Shown: one piece after another, positions 35,692 to 45,352 of the stretch
Position numbering within the stretch: the first letter of the stretch is position 1
How the letters are laid out: each line of letters starts with the position of its first letter
Source of the DNA: Oscillospiraceae bacterium
GTDB lineage: Bacteria; Bacillota; Clostridia; Oscillospirales; QAMX01
DNA: 64,000 nt
Direction: 5' to 3'
Assembly: GCA_015067825.1 (NCBI GenBank)
Contig: SVLQ01000001.1
Span: 138,485 to 202,484, forward strand
Translations under genes and position numbers: made by a program
Notes under the pieces: generated by a model
Told to the model about the DNA's origin: nothing
Databases searched by the model: none
The model's input: only the letters and a program-made list of their open reading frames with translations

Positions 35692-37797
35692 ATGAACGCG
35701 GAAGAAACGATCTACTACGAAAACTACAAAGAACTGATTGACAGCCTGCAAAACGAGATCGCGTGGATTTCGGATGTCGAAACCTACGAAATGCTCTATA
35801 TGACTGACCGGGCCAAGGCACTGATTTCGTGCTGTGACGATGGCTACCGCAATCAAAAATGCTACGAAGTTCTCCACGGCAACAACCGTCCCTGCACCTT
35901 CTGCCCGAACTTCAAGCTGGCTGCCGAAGGAACATACAACTGGTCGCAATACAACATCAAAACAAAAAAGTGGCTTTCCATCGAAGATCGACTGCTTGTC
36001 CACAAAGACCGGCATTATCGCTTGGAGGTCGCCCACGAGATCCGACCGGAAATGCTGGAAATTCCCAACGCGGAGAGCATTTTGCTCCAAAGTATCCAAA
36101 CTCTGACGACCGGCTCCGACTTCCAGACGGCAATCAACACCTTTCTCGAGATGGTCGGCGGATTCTATTTTGCTGACCGCACCTATGTTTTTGAGCTTGA
36201 CTTTGAAAAAGGGGTCACCAATAATACATACGAATGGTGTGCTGAGGGGGTTACCGCGCAGATCGACTTTTTGCAGCAGGTGCCCATCAGCGAAGTGGAA
36301 GACTGGGTTGTGCAATTTCTGAAAAAGCATGAGTATGTCATCCGCTCGGTCGATAAAGAACTGGATCACGATTCCGATACCTATAAACGTCTGATCGTGC
36401 AAAATATCCACAGCCTCTTAGTCGCGCCGCTATTTATCGACGATCGGCTGTTTGGTTTCATCGGTGTCGATAACCCCGAACTGCGCATCGATAACATCAA
36501 CCTGCTGCGCGCCGCATCCGACGTTATCGCCGTTGAACTCGACAAGCGCAGTATGCTGGAGCGATTGGAGTATCTGAGCTATACCGACATGCTCACCGGC
36601 GTTTCCAACCGCAACTTCTACATCAAAAAACTGGAGGAGAACTACCGCAATCCGCCGTCCAAATTAGGTGTAATTGTGGCCGATATCAATGGGCTGAAAG
36701 GCCTGAACGACCAATACGGCCACAAATACGGCGACTCAATTATTGTCCGTACCGCTCACATTCTGCGGGATTCCCAGCCGTTTCCGGTTTTCCGTGTCGG
36801 CGGCGACGAATTCATCATTCCTTGTCCCGAGATTGAAAAAACGGAGTTTCAGGCCATTCTCCAGACCTTGCGCGATGCATTTGCCGCTGATCCCGAATGT
36901 GATGTCTGCATTGGCAGTTCCTGGCACGGTGAAGGACTCGATATCAACACGCAGATTTCCCGCGCAGACGAACTGCTCTACGTCGAAAAGCAGACATACT
37001 ACCACGATGCGATCCGTGACGGAAAAATCACCCGCGCAAGCGCACTAAACGAGCTGCTCGGTGAAATTGCTGCCAATCGTTTCGTCGTTTATTACCAACC
37101 GCAGATCGACCTCAATAACGGTAAAATCGTGGGAGCGGAAGCACTTGTCAGGAAGCTCGATGCAGATGGCAACATTGTTTCGCCCGCTCGCTTTATCCCA
37201 TACTACGAGGCGCAGGGGATTTTGATGCATGTGGATCTATTTGTGCTCGACAGTGTTCTGCAAATGTTGCGTGAGCTCGAACAAGCCGGTTTGCATCTGC
37301 ACGTTTCTATCAACTTTTCCCGTTCTACGCTGCTGATCCCGGATTTTGTCGAAAAAATCTGCACCGCATGCAACACCTACGGTGTGCCGCCGCAGCGGAT
37401 CACACTGGAGGTAACCGAGACGATTTCCAAAGTCGGCGACGATGTTCTGCTGGAACTGCTGGAACAAATTCACAGCGCCGGGTTCCGCCTCTCGCTCGAC
37501 GATTTTGGCTCGCAGTATTCGAACCTCGCCATGATCACAGACCGAGGATTCGACGAAGTGAAGTTCGACAAATCGCTGGTCGATACGCTTTGTGAAAACC
37601 CGCGCAGCCGTGTTGTCATCAAAAACATCATTCAAATGTGCCGTGAGCTCGATGGGATCACCGTTGTTGCCGAAGGCATCGAAACCGCCGAACAGGCCGT
37701 GATTCTAAACGCCTATCAATGCGACATCGGCCAAGGATTTCACTTCTATCGTCCAATGCCTGCCGACGACCTAGTCGCACTTTTGCAAAAACCATAA
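35692..37797 (+). CDS. GGDEF-EAL c-di-GMP turnover protein with PAS-like and GAF domains
   Basis: 701 residues, no membrane segment. A PAS-like N-terminal domain (about 10-120) has the cysteine pair in RPCTFCPN (about 70). A GAF-like domain (about 135-290) is followed by a GGDEF domain with intact GGDEF (370-374) and an EAL domain with E483-A484-L485, NFSR, LEVTET, DDFGSQYSNL, FDKSLV and VVAEGIET, so both synthesis and breakdown of c-di-GMP look possible. AAAGGAG precedes ATG 35692, better than an in-frame ATG at 35602. Single gene, terminator at 37801. Confidence 0.93.
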   Translation: MNAEETIYYENYKELIDSLQNEIAWISDVETYEMLYMTDRAKALISCCDDGYRNQKCYEVLHGNNRPCTFCPNFKLAAEGTYNWSQYNIKTKKWLSIEDRLLVHKDRHYRLEVAHEIRPEMLEIPNAESILLQSIQTLTTGSDFQTAINTFLEMVGGFYFADRTYVFELDFEKGVTNNTYEWCAEGVTAQIDFLQQVPISEVEDWVVQFLKKHEYVIRSVDKELDHDSDTYKRLIVQNIHSLLVAPLFIDDRLFGFIGVDNPELRIDNINLLRAASDVIAVELDKRSMLERLEYLSYTDMLTGVSNRNFYIKKLEENYRNPPSKLGVIVADINGLKGLNDQYGHKYGDSIIVRTAHILRDSQPFPVFRVGGDEFIIPCPEIEKTEFQAILQTLRDAFAADPECDVCIGSSWHGEGLDINTQISRADELLYVEKQTYYHDAIRDGKITRASALNELLGEIAANRFVVYYQPQIDLNNGKIVGAEALVRKLDADGNIVSPARFIPYYEAQGILMHVDLFVLDSVLQMLRELEQAGLHLHVSINFSRSTLLIPDFVEKICTACNTYGVPPQRITLEVTETISKVGDDVLLELLEQIHSAGFRLSLDDFGSQYSNLAMITDRGFDEVKFDKSLVDTLCENPRSRVVIKNIIQMCRELDGITVVAEGIETAEQAVILNAYQCDIGQGFHFYRPMPADDLVALLQKP

Positions 37798-37800
37798 CAT

Positions 37801-37835
37801 AAAAAATCCCAGTCCGAAATGGACTGGGATTTTTT
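37801..37835. terminator. Bidirectional terminator
   Basis: A perfect 15-bp stem (37801-37815 with 37821-37835) with A and T runs on both sides, between the GGDEF-EAL gene and the convergent ABC exporter. Confidence 0.85.
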
Positions 37836-37844
37836 ATGTCAAAG

Positions 37845-39671
37845 CTATGCGGTTTCGTCTTCGCCGGCCGAGAGGGAAATACGGTAAAGCTCAGCATAAT
37901 GGCCGTCGCGGGCGACAAGCTGATCGTGGTTACCCTGTTCGATGATCACGCCGTGGTCGAGCACGAAGATCTGGTCGCAGCCGAGGATCGTCGAAATACG
38001 GTGGGCGATCGTGATCGTCGTGTGGTCGCTGGAAACGGTCTTCATCGCCTGTGAGAGTGCCGCTTCGGTTTCGGTATCGATACTGGCGGTCGCTTCGTCA
38101 AGGACGAGCACCGAGGGCTTGACCGCGACTGCGCGGGCAAATGCGACTAACTGGCGCTGGCCGGCGGAGAATTCGGAACCACGTTCGGAAACGTGCGATT
38201 CCAAACCGTCCGGCAGACCGTTGATGAAGGATTCGGCACTGACAAGCTTGACGGCGCGCTTGATGTCGGCTTCGGTGATGCTTTCTTCATTGAGGCGGAT
38301 GTTGTAGTTGATGTCACCGGTAAAGAGGAAGACATCCTGCTGCACAACGGAGATACAACGGCGGAGATCGGTGAGCTTGTATTCGCGGATATCAACGCCG
38401 TCGATCAGGATCTCGCCCTTCTGGATTTCGTAGAAGCGGGCAAGCAGGGAGATGATCGTCGATTTGCCGGAACCGGTCGAGCCGACAAACGCGACACTTT
38501 CGCCGGGCTTGATCTCAAAGCTGACGTCTTTCAGAACCCAGTTATCTTTCTTATAGGCGAACCAGACGTTCTTGAATTCGATATGGCCGGAGAAGCTTTC
38601 GAGCGGGAGACCCTTTTCAAGATCCTCGAGCGTATCGCGTTTGTCGACGATATCGTAAATACGGTCGCCGGAGATCAGCGCGGACTGGATCGAGGTAAAC
38701 TGTTCGGCGAGGTTTGCAATCGGGCCGAAGAACTGCTTGATGTACTGGGTGAAGGCGTAGAGCGTACCGACGTCGAGCGTGTTGCCGACGACGTACGATG
38801 CAAACATCGAGATGAAGATTGCCGTTGCCAAATTGGCGAGGGCGGTCATCAGCGGGTTGGAAAGGCTGTTGAGCAAAACTTCCATGATGCCTAGGCGGTA
38901 ATATTCTTTGCCGTGGGCGTAGAATTCGTCGTTCTTCTGCTTTTCGCGGCAGTAGATCTGTACCATCTTCATGCCGGTGATATTTTCGGCGAGGAAGCCG
39001 TTCATCTTGGAAAGCTGCGCTTTGAGCTTGATAAAGTTCTTGCGCGAGAGATTGCGGTAGAAGAAGGTAATGACCGCAACGATCGGCACGCAGGTGAAGC
39101 ACCAAAGAGCGAGCTTGACGTCCAAAAGGAGCATCGCACCGCAGATATTGAAGATGATGAGGATGTCCTTGATAAACTGGATAATGATGCTGGAGAACAG
39201 ATCGGAGAGCGATTCGACGTCGCTGTTGACGCGCGTCAGAAGGCTGCCGGAGGAGTTGGCGTCGAAGAACGACATATTCTGGCTTTGGATATGGGCAAAC
39301 AGGTTTGTTCTCATGCGGTGCATCACGCGCTGACCGAGGGATGCGAGCGTGATCGACTGAGCATAGTCGCAGACCGAGCCCATGAGGATAACCACAAAAT
39401 AGAGGAGCGAAAGTTTGCCGATCGCGCCGAGATCGTTCAGACCGATCTCAAGGTTCTCGTCAATGACGAGCTTTAAGATGTACGGTTTGACGACTTGGAT
39501 CAGACTGGAAACCAACGCCAGAAAAAGTGTCAGAGCTGTCAGCGCCTTGTGGTAACCAAAGTTTTTCAGGAGGCGCCAAAGCGTGTGGCGCTTCTTTTTT
39601 TGCGTATATTCTGCCATGCGTCCTTCCGGGACGGACGGCGAACCGACGGAAGCCGGAGCTGTCTTTTTCAT
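37845..39671 (-). CDS. ABC exporter half-transporter with consensus catalytic site
   Basis: 608 residues: six membrane helices (about 40-330) then an ATPase domain. Walker A is GSTGSGKST, Walker B ends VLDEATAS with the catalytic Glu, and the H-loop is IAHRIS. The signature is FSAGQ rather than LSGGQ. With the next gene it forms a heterodimeric exporter of the TM287/288, BmrCD type, where one site is degenerate. Likely cargo is a lipid or drug. It lies 85 bases after its partner. Confidence 0.93.
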   Translation of the reverse strand: MKKTAPASVGSPSVPEGRMAEYTQKKKRHTLWRLLKNFGYHKALTALTLFLALVSSLIQVVKPYILKLVIDENLEIGLNDLGAIGKLSLLYFVVILMGSVCDYAQSITLASLGQRVMHRMRTNLFAHIQSQNMSFFDANSSGSLLTRVNSDVESLSDLFSSIIIQFIKDILIIFNICGAMLLLDVKLALWCFTCVPIVAVITFFYRNLSRKNFIKLKAQLSKMNGFLAENITGMKMVQIYCREKQKNDEFYAHGKEYYRLGIMEVLLNSLSNPLMTALANLATAIFISMFASYVVGNTLDVGTLYAFTQYIKQFFGPIANLAEQFTSIQSALISGDRIYDIVDKRDTLEDLEKGLPLESFSGHIEFKNVWFAYKKDNWVLKDVSFEIKPGESVAFVGSTGSGKSTIISLLARFYEIQKGEILIDGVDIREYKLTDLRRCISVVQQDVFLFTGDINYNIRLNEESITEADIKRAVKLVSAESFINGLPDGLESHVSERGSEFSAGQRQLVAFARAVAVKPSVLVLDEATASIDTETEAALSQAMKTVSSDHTTITIAHRISTILGCDQIFVLDHGVIIEQGNHDQLVARDGHYAELYRISLSAGEDETA

Positions 39672-39756
39672 AAGACCTCTTTTCTCCGCTGTATTCGGGC
39701 GTTTATGTTCTATTCGGCATATCGGCAGCGGGCGGTATGCCGATTTCAGATAGGCG

Positions 39757-41526
39757 TTACTTCTTTGCTTCCGCGTTGGAGGCTTCGATGATTGCGAGCA
39801 GATTCTGATATTCTTCGCTGGTTTGGCTCAGTTCTTCGTGCGTACCGATCGCGGCCATGCTGCCGTCTTCGTTCAAAAGCAGCACGCGGTCGGCGATCCC
39901 GGCAACTGCAATGCGGTGCGTGACGATGATCGTCGTGCACCCCTTGAGGTACGTACGAAGATTATCGAGGATCGTGCGTTCGGTTTCGGCGTCGACCGCG
40001 GAGAGGCAGTCGTCCAACAGCAGGAGCTCCGGCTTACGGACAAGCGCACGCGCGATCGAAACACGCTGTTTTTGACCGCCCGAAAGCGTCATGCCGCGTT
40101 CGCCGACGGTTGTACCGTAGCCATCGGGGAATTCCATGATGTTGTCGTGGATGGCCGCCGCACGTGCCGCTTCCATCGCGTCATCTTCGCTGAAGCGTTC
40201 ATCGTAGAAGATGATGTTGCGCATGATGCTGTCGGAGAAGAGGAAGGTCTCCTGCGGGACGTAGGCGATCGAACCGCGCAGCGTGCGGAGCGGGATTTCT
40301 TCGATCGGATGCCCGGAAACGGTGATCGAATCGGCCGGCGGATCCCACATACGCATCAGAAGGCTGACCAGCGTGGATTTGCCGGAGCCGGTCGCGCCCA
40401 TGACGGCGAGCGTGCCGCCGTTTTCCAGTGTGAAGGAGATGTTTTTCAAAACATCTTTGTCCGTGCCGGGATAGCGGAAGCTCAGGTCGGAAACTTCGAT
40501 CGCCATCGGATCCAGCGAGGTGACGGACTTGTCGGCGTTTTTATCGTTGATCGCCGGGGTTGCCGTAAAAATCATGTCGAGACGCTGCATCGAGACCGAG
40601 CCGCGCTGCCAGATCTGGATGATGCGGCTGATACGAGCAATCGGCTCCATGAGAAGAGCGATATAGGTATTAAACGCGACAAATTCACCGAGAGAAAGCG
40701 AGCCATCAATGACCATGCGGCCGCCAAGGTAAAGGAACACGGCAAAAATCGCGCCGAAAACGAAGTTGGAGAGCGGGTTGATGAACGACCAAACGCGGAT
40801 CATATCCATTTCAGCCTTCCACTTTTTGCGGCTCAGATTTTCAAACTGTTTGTTTTCGCTCTCTTCCTGAGCAAAGGCTTTGATGACACGTACACCTGTG
40901 AGGTTTTCCTGCACCTTTGCGGCGATGTCCGAAACGGAGTGCTGGACGATCATAAAGCGTTTACGCATTGCCGTCCGCAGCTTAACCAGCGCATAAAGCA
41001 GGAAGGGCAGGGGAATGACGGCGATCAGCGTCAGCTTGACGCTGGTTGTGCTGATCATGTAGCCGAGCGTGACCACGTTGGTTGTCAGAACATCGACGAT
41101 ACCAATCAGGCCCATACCAAACATCATGCGGATCGCCTGCGTGTCGACAATCGCACGGGTGATGATGTCGCCGGTGTTGTTTTTTACATAAAATTCCGAG
41201 CTCAGATCCTGCAAGTGCGTAAAGAGAGAATGACGCAGATGCAGCTCGATCGAGCGGGTAAAGCCCATGATCAGATAGCGCCATGCATTGCGCGTGATGA
41301 ACGCACAAATCGCGCAGCCGACCATAATCAAGCAGGTGTTGCGAACGTCGGCAAGCGTTGTTCCGGTGGTTGGATCACTCGCGGCTTTGACCAAGTCGAT
41401 CGCTTCGCCCAAGAGGCGCGGCAGAACTGTGTTGAACATGGTTGCAACGATGACAAGAGCTACGCCGAGTGCATAGCGAAACCAATGTTTTTTGAAATAA
41501 TTGATGATAACTGTTTTACAACGCAC
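39757..41526 (-). CDS. ABC exporter half-transporter with degenerate catalytic site
   Basis: 589 residues: a six-helix membrane domain and an ATPase. Walker A is GATGSGKST, the signature is the consensus LSGGQ, but Walker B ends LLLLDDCLSAVD, with Asp in place of the catalytic Glu, as in the non-hydrolysing site of heterodimeric exporters. The start is GTG at 41526, with AAGGAG inside the end of the phosphatase gene. Partner of the 37845 gene. Confidence 0.92.
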   Translation of the reverse strand: MRCKTVIINYFKKHWFRYALGVALVIVATMFNTVLPRLLGEAIDLVKAASDPTTGTTLADVRNTCLIMVGCAICAFITRNAWRYLIMGFTRSIELHLRHSLFTHLQDLSSEFYVKNNTGDIITRAIVDTQAIRMMFGMGLIGIVDVLTTNVVTLGYMISTTSVKLTLIAVIPLPFLLYALVKLRTAMRKRFMIVQHSVSDIAAKVQENLTGVRVIKAFAQEESENKQFENLSRKKWKAEMDMIRVWSFINPLSNFVFGAIFAVFLYLGGRMVIDGSLSLGEFVAFNTYIALLMEPIARISRIIQIWQRGSVSMQRLDMIFTATPAINDKNADKSVTSLDPMAIEVSDLSFRYPGTDKDVLKNISFTLENGGTLAVMGATGSGKSTLVSLLMRMWDPPADSITVSGHPIEEIPLRTLRGSIAYVPQETFLFSDSIMRNIIFYDERFSEDDAMEAARAAAIHDNIMEFPDGYGTTVGERGMTLSGGQKQRVSIARALVRKPELLLLDDCLSAVDAETERTILDNLRTYLKGCTTIIVTHRIAVAGIADRVLLLNEDGSMAAIGTHEELSQTSEEYQNLLAIIEASNAEAKK

Positions 41527-41532
41527 TCAAGC

Positions 41533-42192
41533 TCACACTCCTTTGGACAGACCGGCATGATAGAGATGGGAGGTATCGTTGAGGAAACAAAGACGCGTGT
41601 GCACATGGTCTTCCATATTGATATAGCTGATTTTCGTCACGGCAGTGTTGTCGTGCTGGAAGTTGAAGTGGTCGGGATAGGGGAAGCGCAGAGCTGCCAC
41701 AACCATACGGCTGATAAACACGCCATGCGCGACCAGCGCCACATTTTCTTCACCAGGGAATCTGCGGCGCAGATAGCTGACGATGCGATGGCAGCGCGCA
41801 AGGTACATATGCAGGTCATGGTATTCCTCCGGCAGCGATTCGCCGCCGCCGGCCGCAGTCGGCACGGTATAGGGCAGAGCCGTCGGGCAAATCTCCAGCA
41901 GTTCACCATACGCCTTCGGAACAAATTCCGGTGAAGTGCCGCACTCCATCACATCCGGCAGCAGTTCTACCGACATCGGGCCTTCGGGCTGACGGATCGC
42001 AATTTCGTTGGCGGTTGCAAGCGCACGGCGCAAGGGACTTGCGATGATGCAGTCAAATTTGACATTGGCCAAACGCAGGCCAACCTGACGAGCCTGCTCA
42101 AAGCCAAGCTCGGTCAGGGTCGGATCATCGCCGCCGCATCCGGGCGTGACGTTTCCCTGAGATTGTCCGTGGCGGACAAGATACAGATTCAT
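41533..42192 (-). CDS. Histidine phosphatase family protein
   Basis: 219 residues. The nucleophile motif is LVRHGQSQGN near the N terminus and the second His lies in VALVAHGVF. The family includes phosphoglycerate mutases and many phosphatases; this one fits a broad phosphatase such as YhfR/CobC. AGGAG lies eight bases before ATG 42192, better than the longer frame to 42243. It heads the transcript with the exporter genes. Confidence 0.9.
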   Translation of the reverse strand: MNLYLVRHGQSQGNVTPGCGGDDPTLTELGFEQARQVGLRLANVKFDCIIASPLRRALATANEIAIRQPEGPMSVELLPDVMECGTSPEFVPKAYGELLEICPTALPYTVPTAAGGGESLPEEYHDLHMYLARCHRIVSYLRRRFPGEENVALVAHGVFISRMVVAALRFPYPDHFNFQHDNTAVTKISYINMEDHVHTRLCFLNDTSHLYHAGLSKGV

Positions 42193-42301
42193 CTTCCACT
42201 CTCCTTCCGATCTTCTGATCGGTTTGCAGGACCCATATCGCACAGTTTCAAAACAGCAGGGTCCGGGCGATATTCCCGCAGTCCTATAATCCTACTCCTT
42301 T

Positions 42302-42330
42302 ATCATACTCCAAATTCCGGCAAATTTCAA
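42302..42330 (-). promoter_or_regulatory. Promoter of the phosphatase-exporter operon
   Basis: Minus strand TTGAAA (42330-42325) and TATGAT (42307-42302), 17-base spacer. Confidence 0.6.
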
Positions 42331-42612
42331 TAGAGAAACACCATTTTCGATCTGCATAATATATGCATTATCAACAAAAACAAATCAAGAGTGAAACCGT
42401 TAAAAATATGATGAAAAATCAAGAATTCATTATTTTAGTCCAAAAACAAAAGCTGGTATTCGCCATTTTTAGATCGGATCGAAGATTCTTGGAAATTATT
42501 TTCGGAGGAATGAACAAAGTTTCTGTGTATATCTGTCGTCAGTTACGCCGATACTTTGATTGCAGTGAATCTGCCGACAAAAGAATGACCGGATAAAAAA
42601 GGAGAAACCGAC
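42331..42612. other. AT-rich intergenic stretch
   Basis: No convincing gene is seen. A short dyad TGCATA-ATA-TATGCA lies at 42353-42367. An open frame at 42363-42596 of 77 codons has no ribosome site and is probably chance. Confidence 0.5.
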
Positions 42613-42942
42613 ATGACAAAACTCGGATGCAAAGTTTCCACCTGTGCCTACAATTGCAGGGATCTCTGCAGCAGAAACTCGATTCTCGTCGACGGACATC
42701 GCGCTTCACAGAGCAAACAGACGCATTGCAGCTCATTCGCTCCCAAGGATCACAGCGTTTCCAACAGCGTCGGCTGCGGTTCGCCGGAAGCCGAAACTGA
42801 TGTTTCCTGCAAGGCTGCAAACTGCGCCTTCAACTCTGACGGAATTTGCAGTGCACGGGAAATCACGGTGGCTGTTTGCGGCTGTTCCGATCCGTGCTGT
42901 TCCGCCGAAACTGCCTGCGCGAGTTTCCGCCGTTCCCGCTGA
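42613..42942 (+). CDS. DUF1540 cysteine-rich protein with two repeats
   Basis: 109 residues made of two DUF1540-type units. Unit 1 starts CKVSTCAYNCRDLC (6-19) and unit 2 CKAANCAFNSDGIC (about 67-80), each followed by a further Cys pair. The cysteines suit zinc or iron-sulfur binding; the family is common in spore-forming Clostridia and its role is not known. AAAGGAG precedes the ATG and a terminator follows at 42957, so it is a single-gene transcript. Confidence 0.88.
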   Translation: MTKLGCKVSTCAYNCRDLCSRNSILVDGHRASQSKQTHCSSFAPKDHSVSNSVGCGSPEAETDVSCKAANCAFNSDGICSAREITVAVCGCSDPCCSAETACASFRRSR

Positions 42943-42956
42943 CCGCCTGAACTGCC

Positions 42957-42992
42957 AACACCGCATCGAAGCTGTATGATGCGGTGTTTTTT
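42957..42992 (+). terminator. Terminator after the DUF1540 gene
   Basis: An 11-bp perfect stem (42957-42967 with 42978-42988) with a run of Ts. Confidence 0.85.
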
Positions 42993-43019
42993 CTATAGGT
43001 ATTTTGTCCGGATTGAGAC

Positions 43020-43048
43020 TTGACAGGGAAAATCGGATTTTATATAAT
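43020..43048 (+). promoter_or_regulatory. Consensus promoter of the 43082 glycosidase gene
   Basis: TTGACA (43020-43025) and TATAAT (43043-43048), 17-base spacer, perfect match. Confidence 0.85.
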
Positions 43049-43081
43049 AGAAAAAAATCACGATAGAGGCAGGGATTACTT

Positions 43082-45307
43082 ATGATGATATTCCAAAGCG
43101 TTGCCCTCCGCTACACCTCGTCCGATGCCGTCGCCGAACGCGCCGCAGCACTCCTGCGCGAAGAACTGCTGCTTCGCAGTGCCGTTTGCGCCGAACCGGC
43201 GGATCTCACCATTGAATTTGTCCGTACGGAAACGGATAACGCCGACTGCTACGCAATCTATGTAGACGGTTCCCACATCACTCTTTCTGCTGGCGGTCTC
43301 CGCGGCTATATCTTTGCCTATTCGCATGTTCTCCGCAAGGTCGAATGCCGCCGCGGCGCACTGCGTTTGGTCGAAGATCCTTCCGGCGAATACCGTCCGA
43401 ATAAGCCGATCCGTGGCCACCAGCTCGGCTACCGTCCGAAGAACAACACCTACGACGCATGGTCGCCCGAACAGTTTTACCGTTATTTCCGCGACATGAT
43501 GTTCTTCAACTCCAACGTCGTAGAGCTGATGCCCGGCGGTACCGACGACGGGCAACGCAATGAGCTGATGTCGCATTCTGAAAACGAAATGATGTACGTC
43601 TGTTCCGAGCTTGCCGATTCGCTCGATATGGATGTTTCCGTCTGGTATCCCAACTGTGAAGAATCGACAATCGAAGAATCTGCCGAAATGCGCGGGAAGA
43701 TCCTGGCGAAGATGAAACGCCTGAATTACGTGTTCCCGCCCGGAGGCGACCCCGGCGACTATCCGGCCGAAGAATTTCTGCAACGCGCGATCGCAGCCGA
43801 ACGCGAGATCCGCAAGACCCACCCGAACGTTGAAATGTGGCCGTCGGCCCAAAAGCCGAAACGGATCCCCGGCTGGGGCGATGAATTCATCCGCGTGATG
43901 AAGACCGAACCGGAAGAGATTTCCGGCATCATCACCGGTCCTAACCGTGCGTTCTCGCTCGATGATCTCCGCCGCTTCCTGCCGCACAAATATCCGATCC
44001 GCTTCTATCCCGACGTCACGCACAACGTGCGCTGTGAATACCCCGTGCACGTCCTCGAAGACGACTGGCACTATGCGTTCGCTTCGACAATGGGCCGCGA
44101 ATCGATCAACCCGCGTCCGTATGAATACGCCTACATGCACACGCTTGCCCAGCGCTATATCGCCGGTAGCGTTTCCTATTCCGAGGGCTGCAACGATGAC
44201 CTCAACAAGATGATCTATGGTTATCTGGATTTCGACCCGACAACGCCGGTTCGCGAGATTCTGGAAGACTACGCCCGCGTGTTCCTGATCGGCGCTGACG
44301 CCGAAAAGGCCGCCGATGGCATTGCCGCACTCGAGAAAAACTGGTACGGCGATCCGGCCGAAAACCCGCTCATTGATGCGACCTTGGCAATTTGGGAATC
44401 GCTCGCCGCAGAAACGCCGGAACTGATGGAAAATTGGCGCTTTGTTTCGTATCTTTTCCGCGCCAAGGGCGACGCCGTCATCCGTAAGCGCCGCATTTTT
44501 GAGCAGAAGCTCTGTAAATCCGCACGCAAGCTGATGTTCGCCGGCAAAATCGATGAGGCGATCACTGTGCTTGAAACGCCGGAGGAGCCGGCATACAGCG
44601 CGCTTCGCGCCGAACTCTTCGACCTTGCCGCCATTCTTTACAGAACCAACGGCATGCAGCTGGATATCAAAAACTTCCACGCGAGCGCACCTGACCGCGG
44701 TGCCGTTCTGGAAACGATCGACCGTCCGATCACCAACCGTTTGTTCTACCGCACACAGCTCGAAAAGATCCGTGCACTGCCAGAAAACGAGCAGGCTGCT
44801 GCGGCGAGAGAACTGATCGAACACGAATCGGTGCGTGAGGATGAATTTATGTTCTCGGTCACGGAAGACACTCTGAAGCGCTTCGGCGGCAAACCGCTCG
44901 ATGCGTACCTGAACTTCCGCGGCGACAGCGAAGGCTACAATAACGGGGAACTGCCGACTTCGCTGCTCGGCCTCTACGACCACTTCTTCTTCCACTGCAT
45001 GCTCGGCGGCTTCACGCCGGGGCAGAACTACGTGTTGAAGCTGATGTGCTCCGACCGCCGCCGCAATCCGATGCCCGAGACCGATCTGATCATCACCGCC
45101 AACGGCAAAGAGGTTTACCGCGGCCCGTATTTCGGCGGCCGTCCCGATCCGGAGTACGATGCCAAATGGCTGGGCAGAAAGTACATTTCCCAAACCTTTG
45201 ACCTTCCGGCCGACGTCTTTGAAAACGGTTGCCTGAAACTTCGGTTTGAAGAAAACACCTATGGCGTAGAGTTCTCAGAGTTCCGAATTTTACGAGCCGA
45301 TAGCTAA
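43082..45307 (+). CDS. GH67/GH20-like glycoside hydrolase
   Basis: 741 residues, no signal peptide. The N-terminal 100 residues look like the GH20/GH67 zincin-like lead domain (GGLRGYIFAYSHVLRKVE), then a barrel starts RGHQLGYRPKNNTYDAWSPE. Candidates for acid residues lie in LMPGGTDDGQ and SEGCNDDLNK. The C-terminal 120 residues are beta-rich (DLPADVFENGCLKLRFEEN). I recall such proteins from Clostridia and Lentisphaerae, but the substrate is not known; a glucuronoside or hexosaminide would fit. ATG 43082 has GAGGCAGGG upstream. Confidence 0.65.
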   Translation: MMIFQSVALRYTSSDAVAERAAALLREELLLRSAVCAEPADLTIEFVRTETDNADCYAIYVDGSHITLSAGGLRGYIFAYSHVLRKVECRRGALRLVEDPSGEYRPNKPIRGHQLGYRPKNNTYDAWSPEQFYRYFRDMMFFNSNVVELMPGGTDDGQRNELMSHSENEMMYVCSELADSLDMDVSVWYPNCEESTIEESAEMRGKILAKMKRLNYVFPPGGDPGDYPAEEFLQRAIAAEREIRKTHPNVEMWPSAQKPKRIPGWGDEFIRVMKTEPEEISGIITGPNRAFSLDDLRRFLPHKYPIRFYPDVTHNVRCEYPVHVLEDDWHYAFASTMGRESINPRPYEYAYMHTLAQRYIAGSVSYSEGCNDDLNKMIYGYLDFDPTTPVREILEDYARVFLIGADAEKAADGIAALEKNWYGDPAENPLIDATLAIWESLAAETPELMENWRFVSYLFRAKGDAVIRKRRIFEQKLCKSARKLMFAGKIDEAITVLETPEEPAYSALRAELFDLAAILYRTNGMQLDIKNFHASAPDRGAVLETIDRPITNRLFYRTQLEKIRALPENEQAAAARELIEHESVREDEFMFSVTEDTLKRFGGKPLDAYLNFRGDSEGYNNGELPTSLLGLYDHFFFHCMLGGFTPGQNYVLKLMCSDRRRNPMPETDLIITANGKEVYRGPYFGGRPDPEYDAKWLGRKYISQTFDLPADVFENGCLKLRFEENTYGVEFSEFRILRADS

Positions 45308-45323
45308 AAGTTTGAACAAATAC

Positions 45324-45352
45324 TTGACATTAAAATGTGATAGTGTTATAGT
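45324..45352 (+). promoter_or_regulatory. Promoter of the MacAB-type operon
   Basis: TTGACA (45324-45329) and TATAGT (45347-45352), 17-base spacer, directly followed by an inverted repeat. Confidence 0.85.

Noticed and set aside
39823-41934. Plus-strand open frame (703 codons) opposite the ABC exporter subunit
   Set aside because: Antisense shadow of a clear ABC exporter; no domain, no ribosome site.
42363-42596. Possible 77-codon gene before the DUF1540 gene
   Set aside because: No ribosome site, no recognisable sequence, A/T-rich noncoding context.
43076-45193. Minus-strand open frame (705 codons) opposite the GH67/GH20-like gene
   Set aside because: The plus strand has a perfect promoter and ribosome site; the minus frame lacks both.
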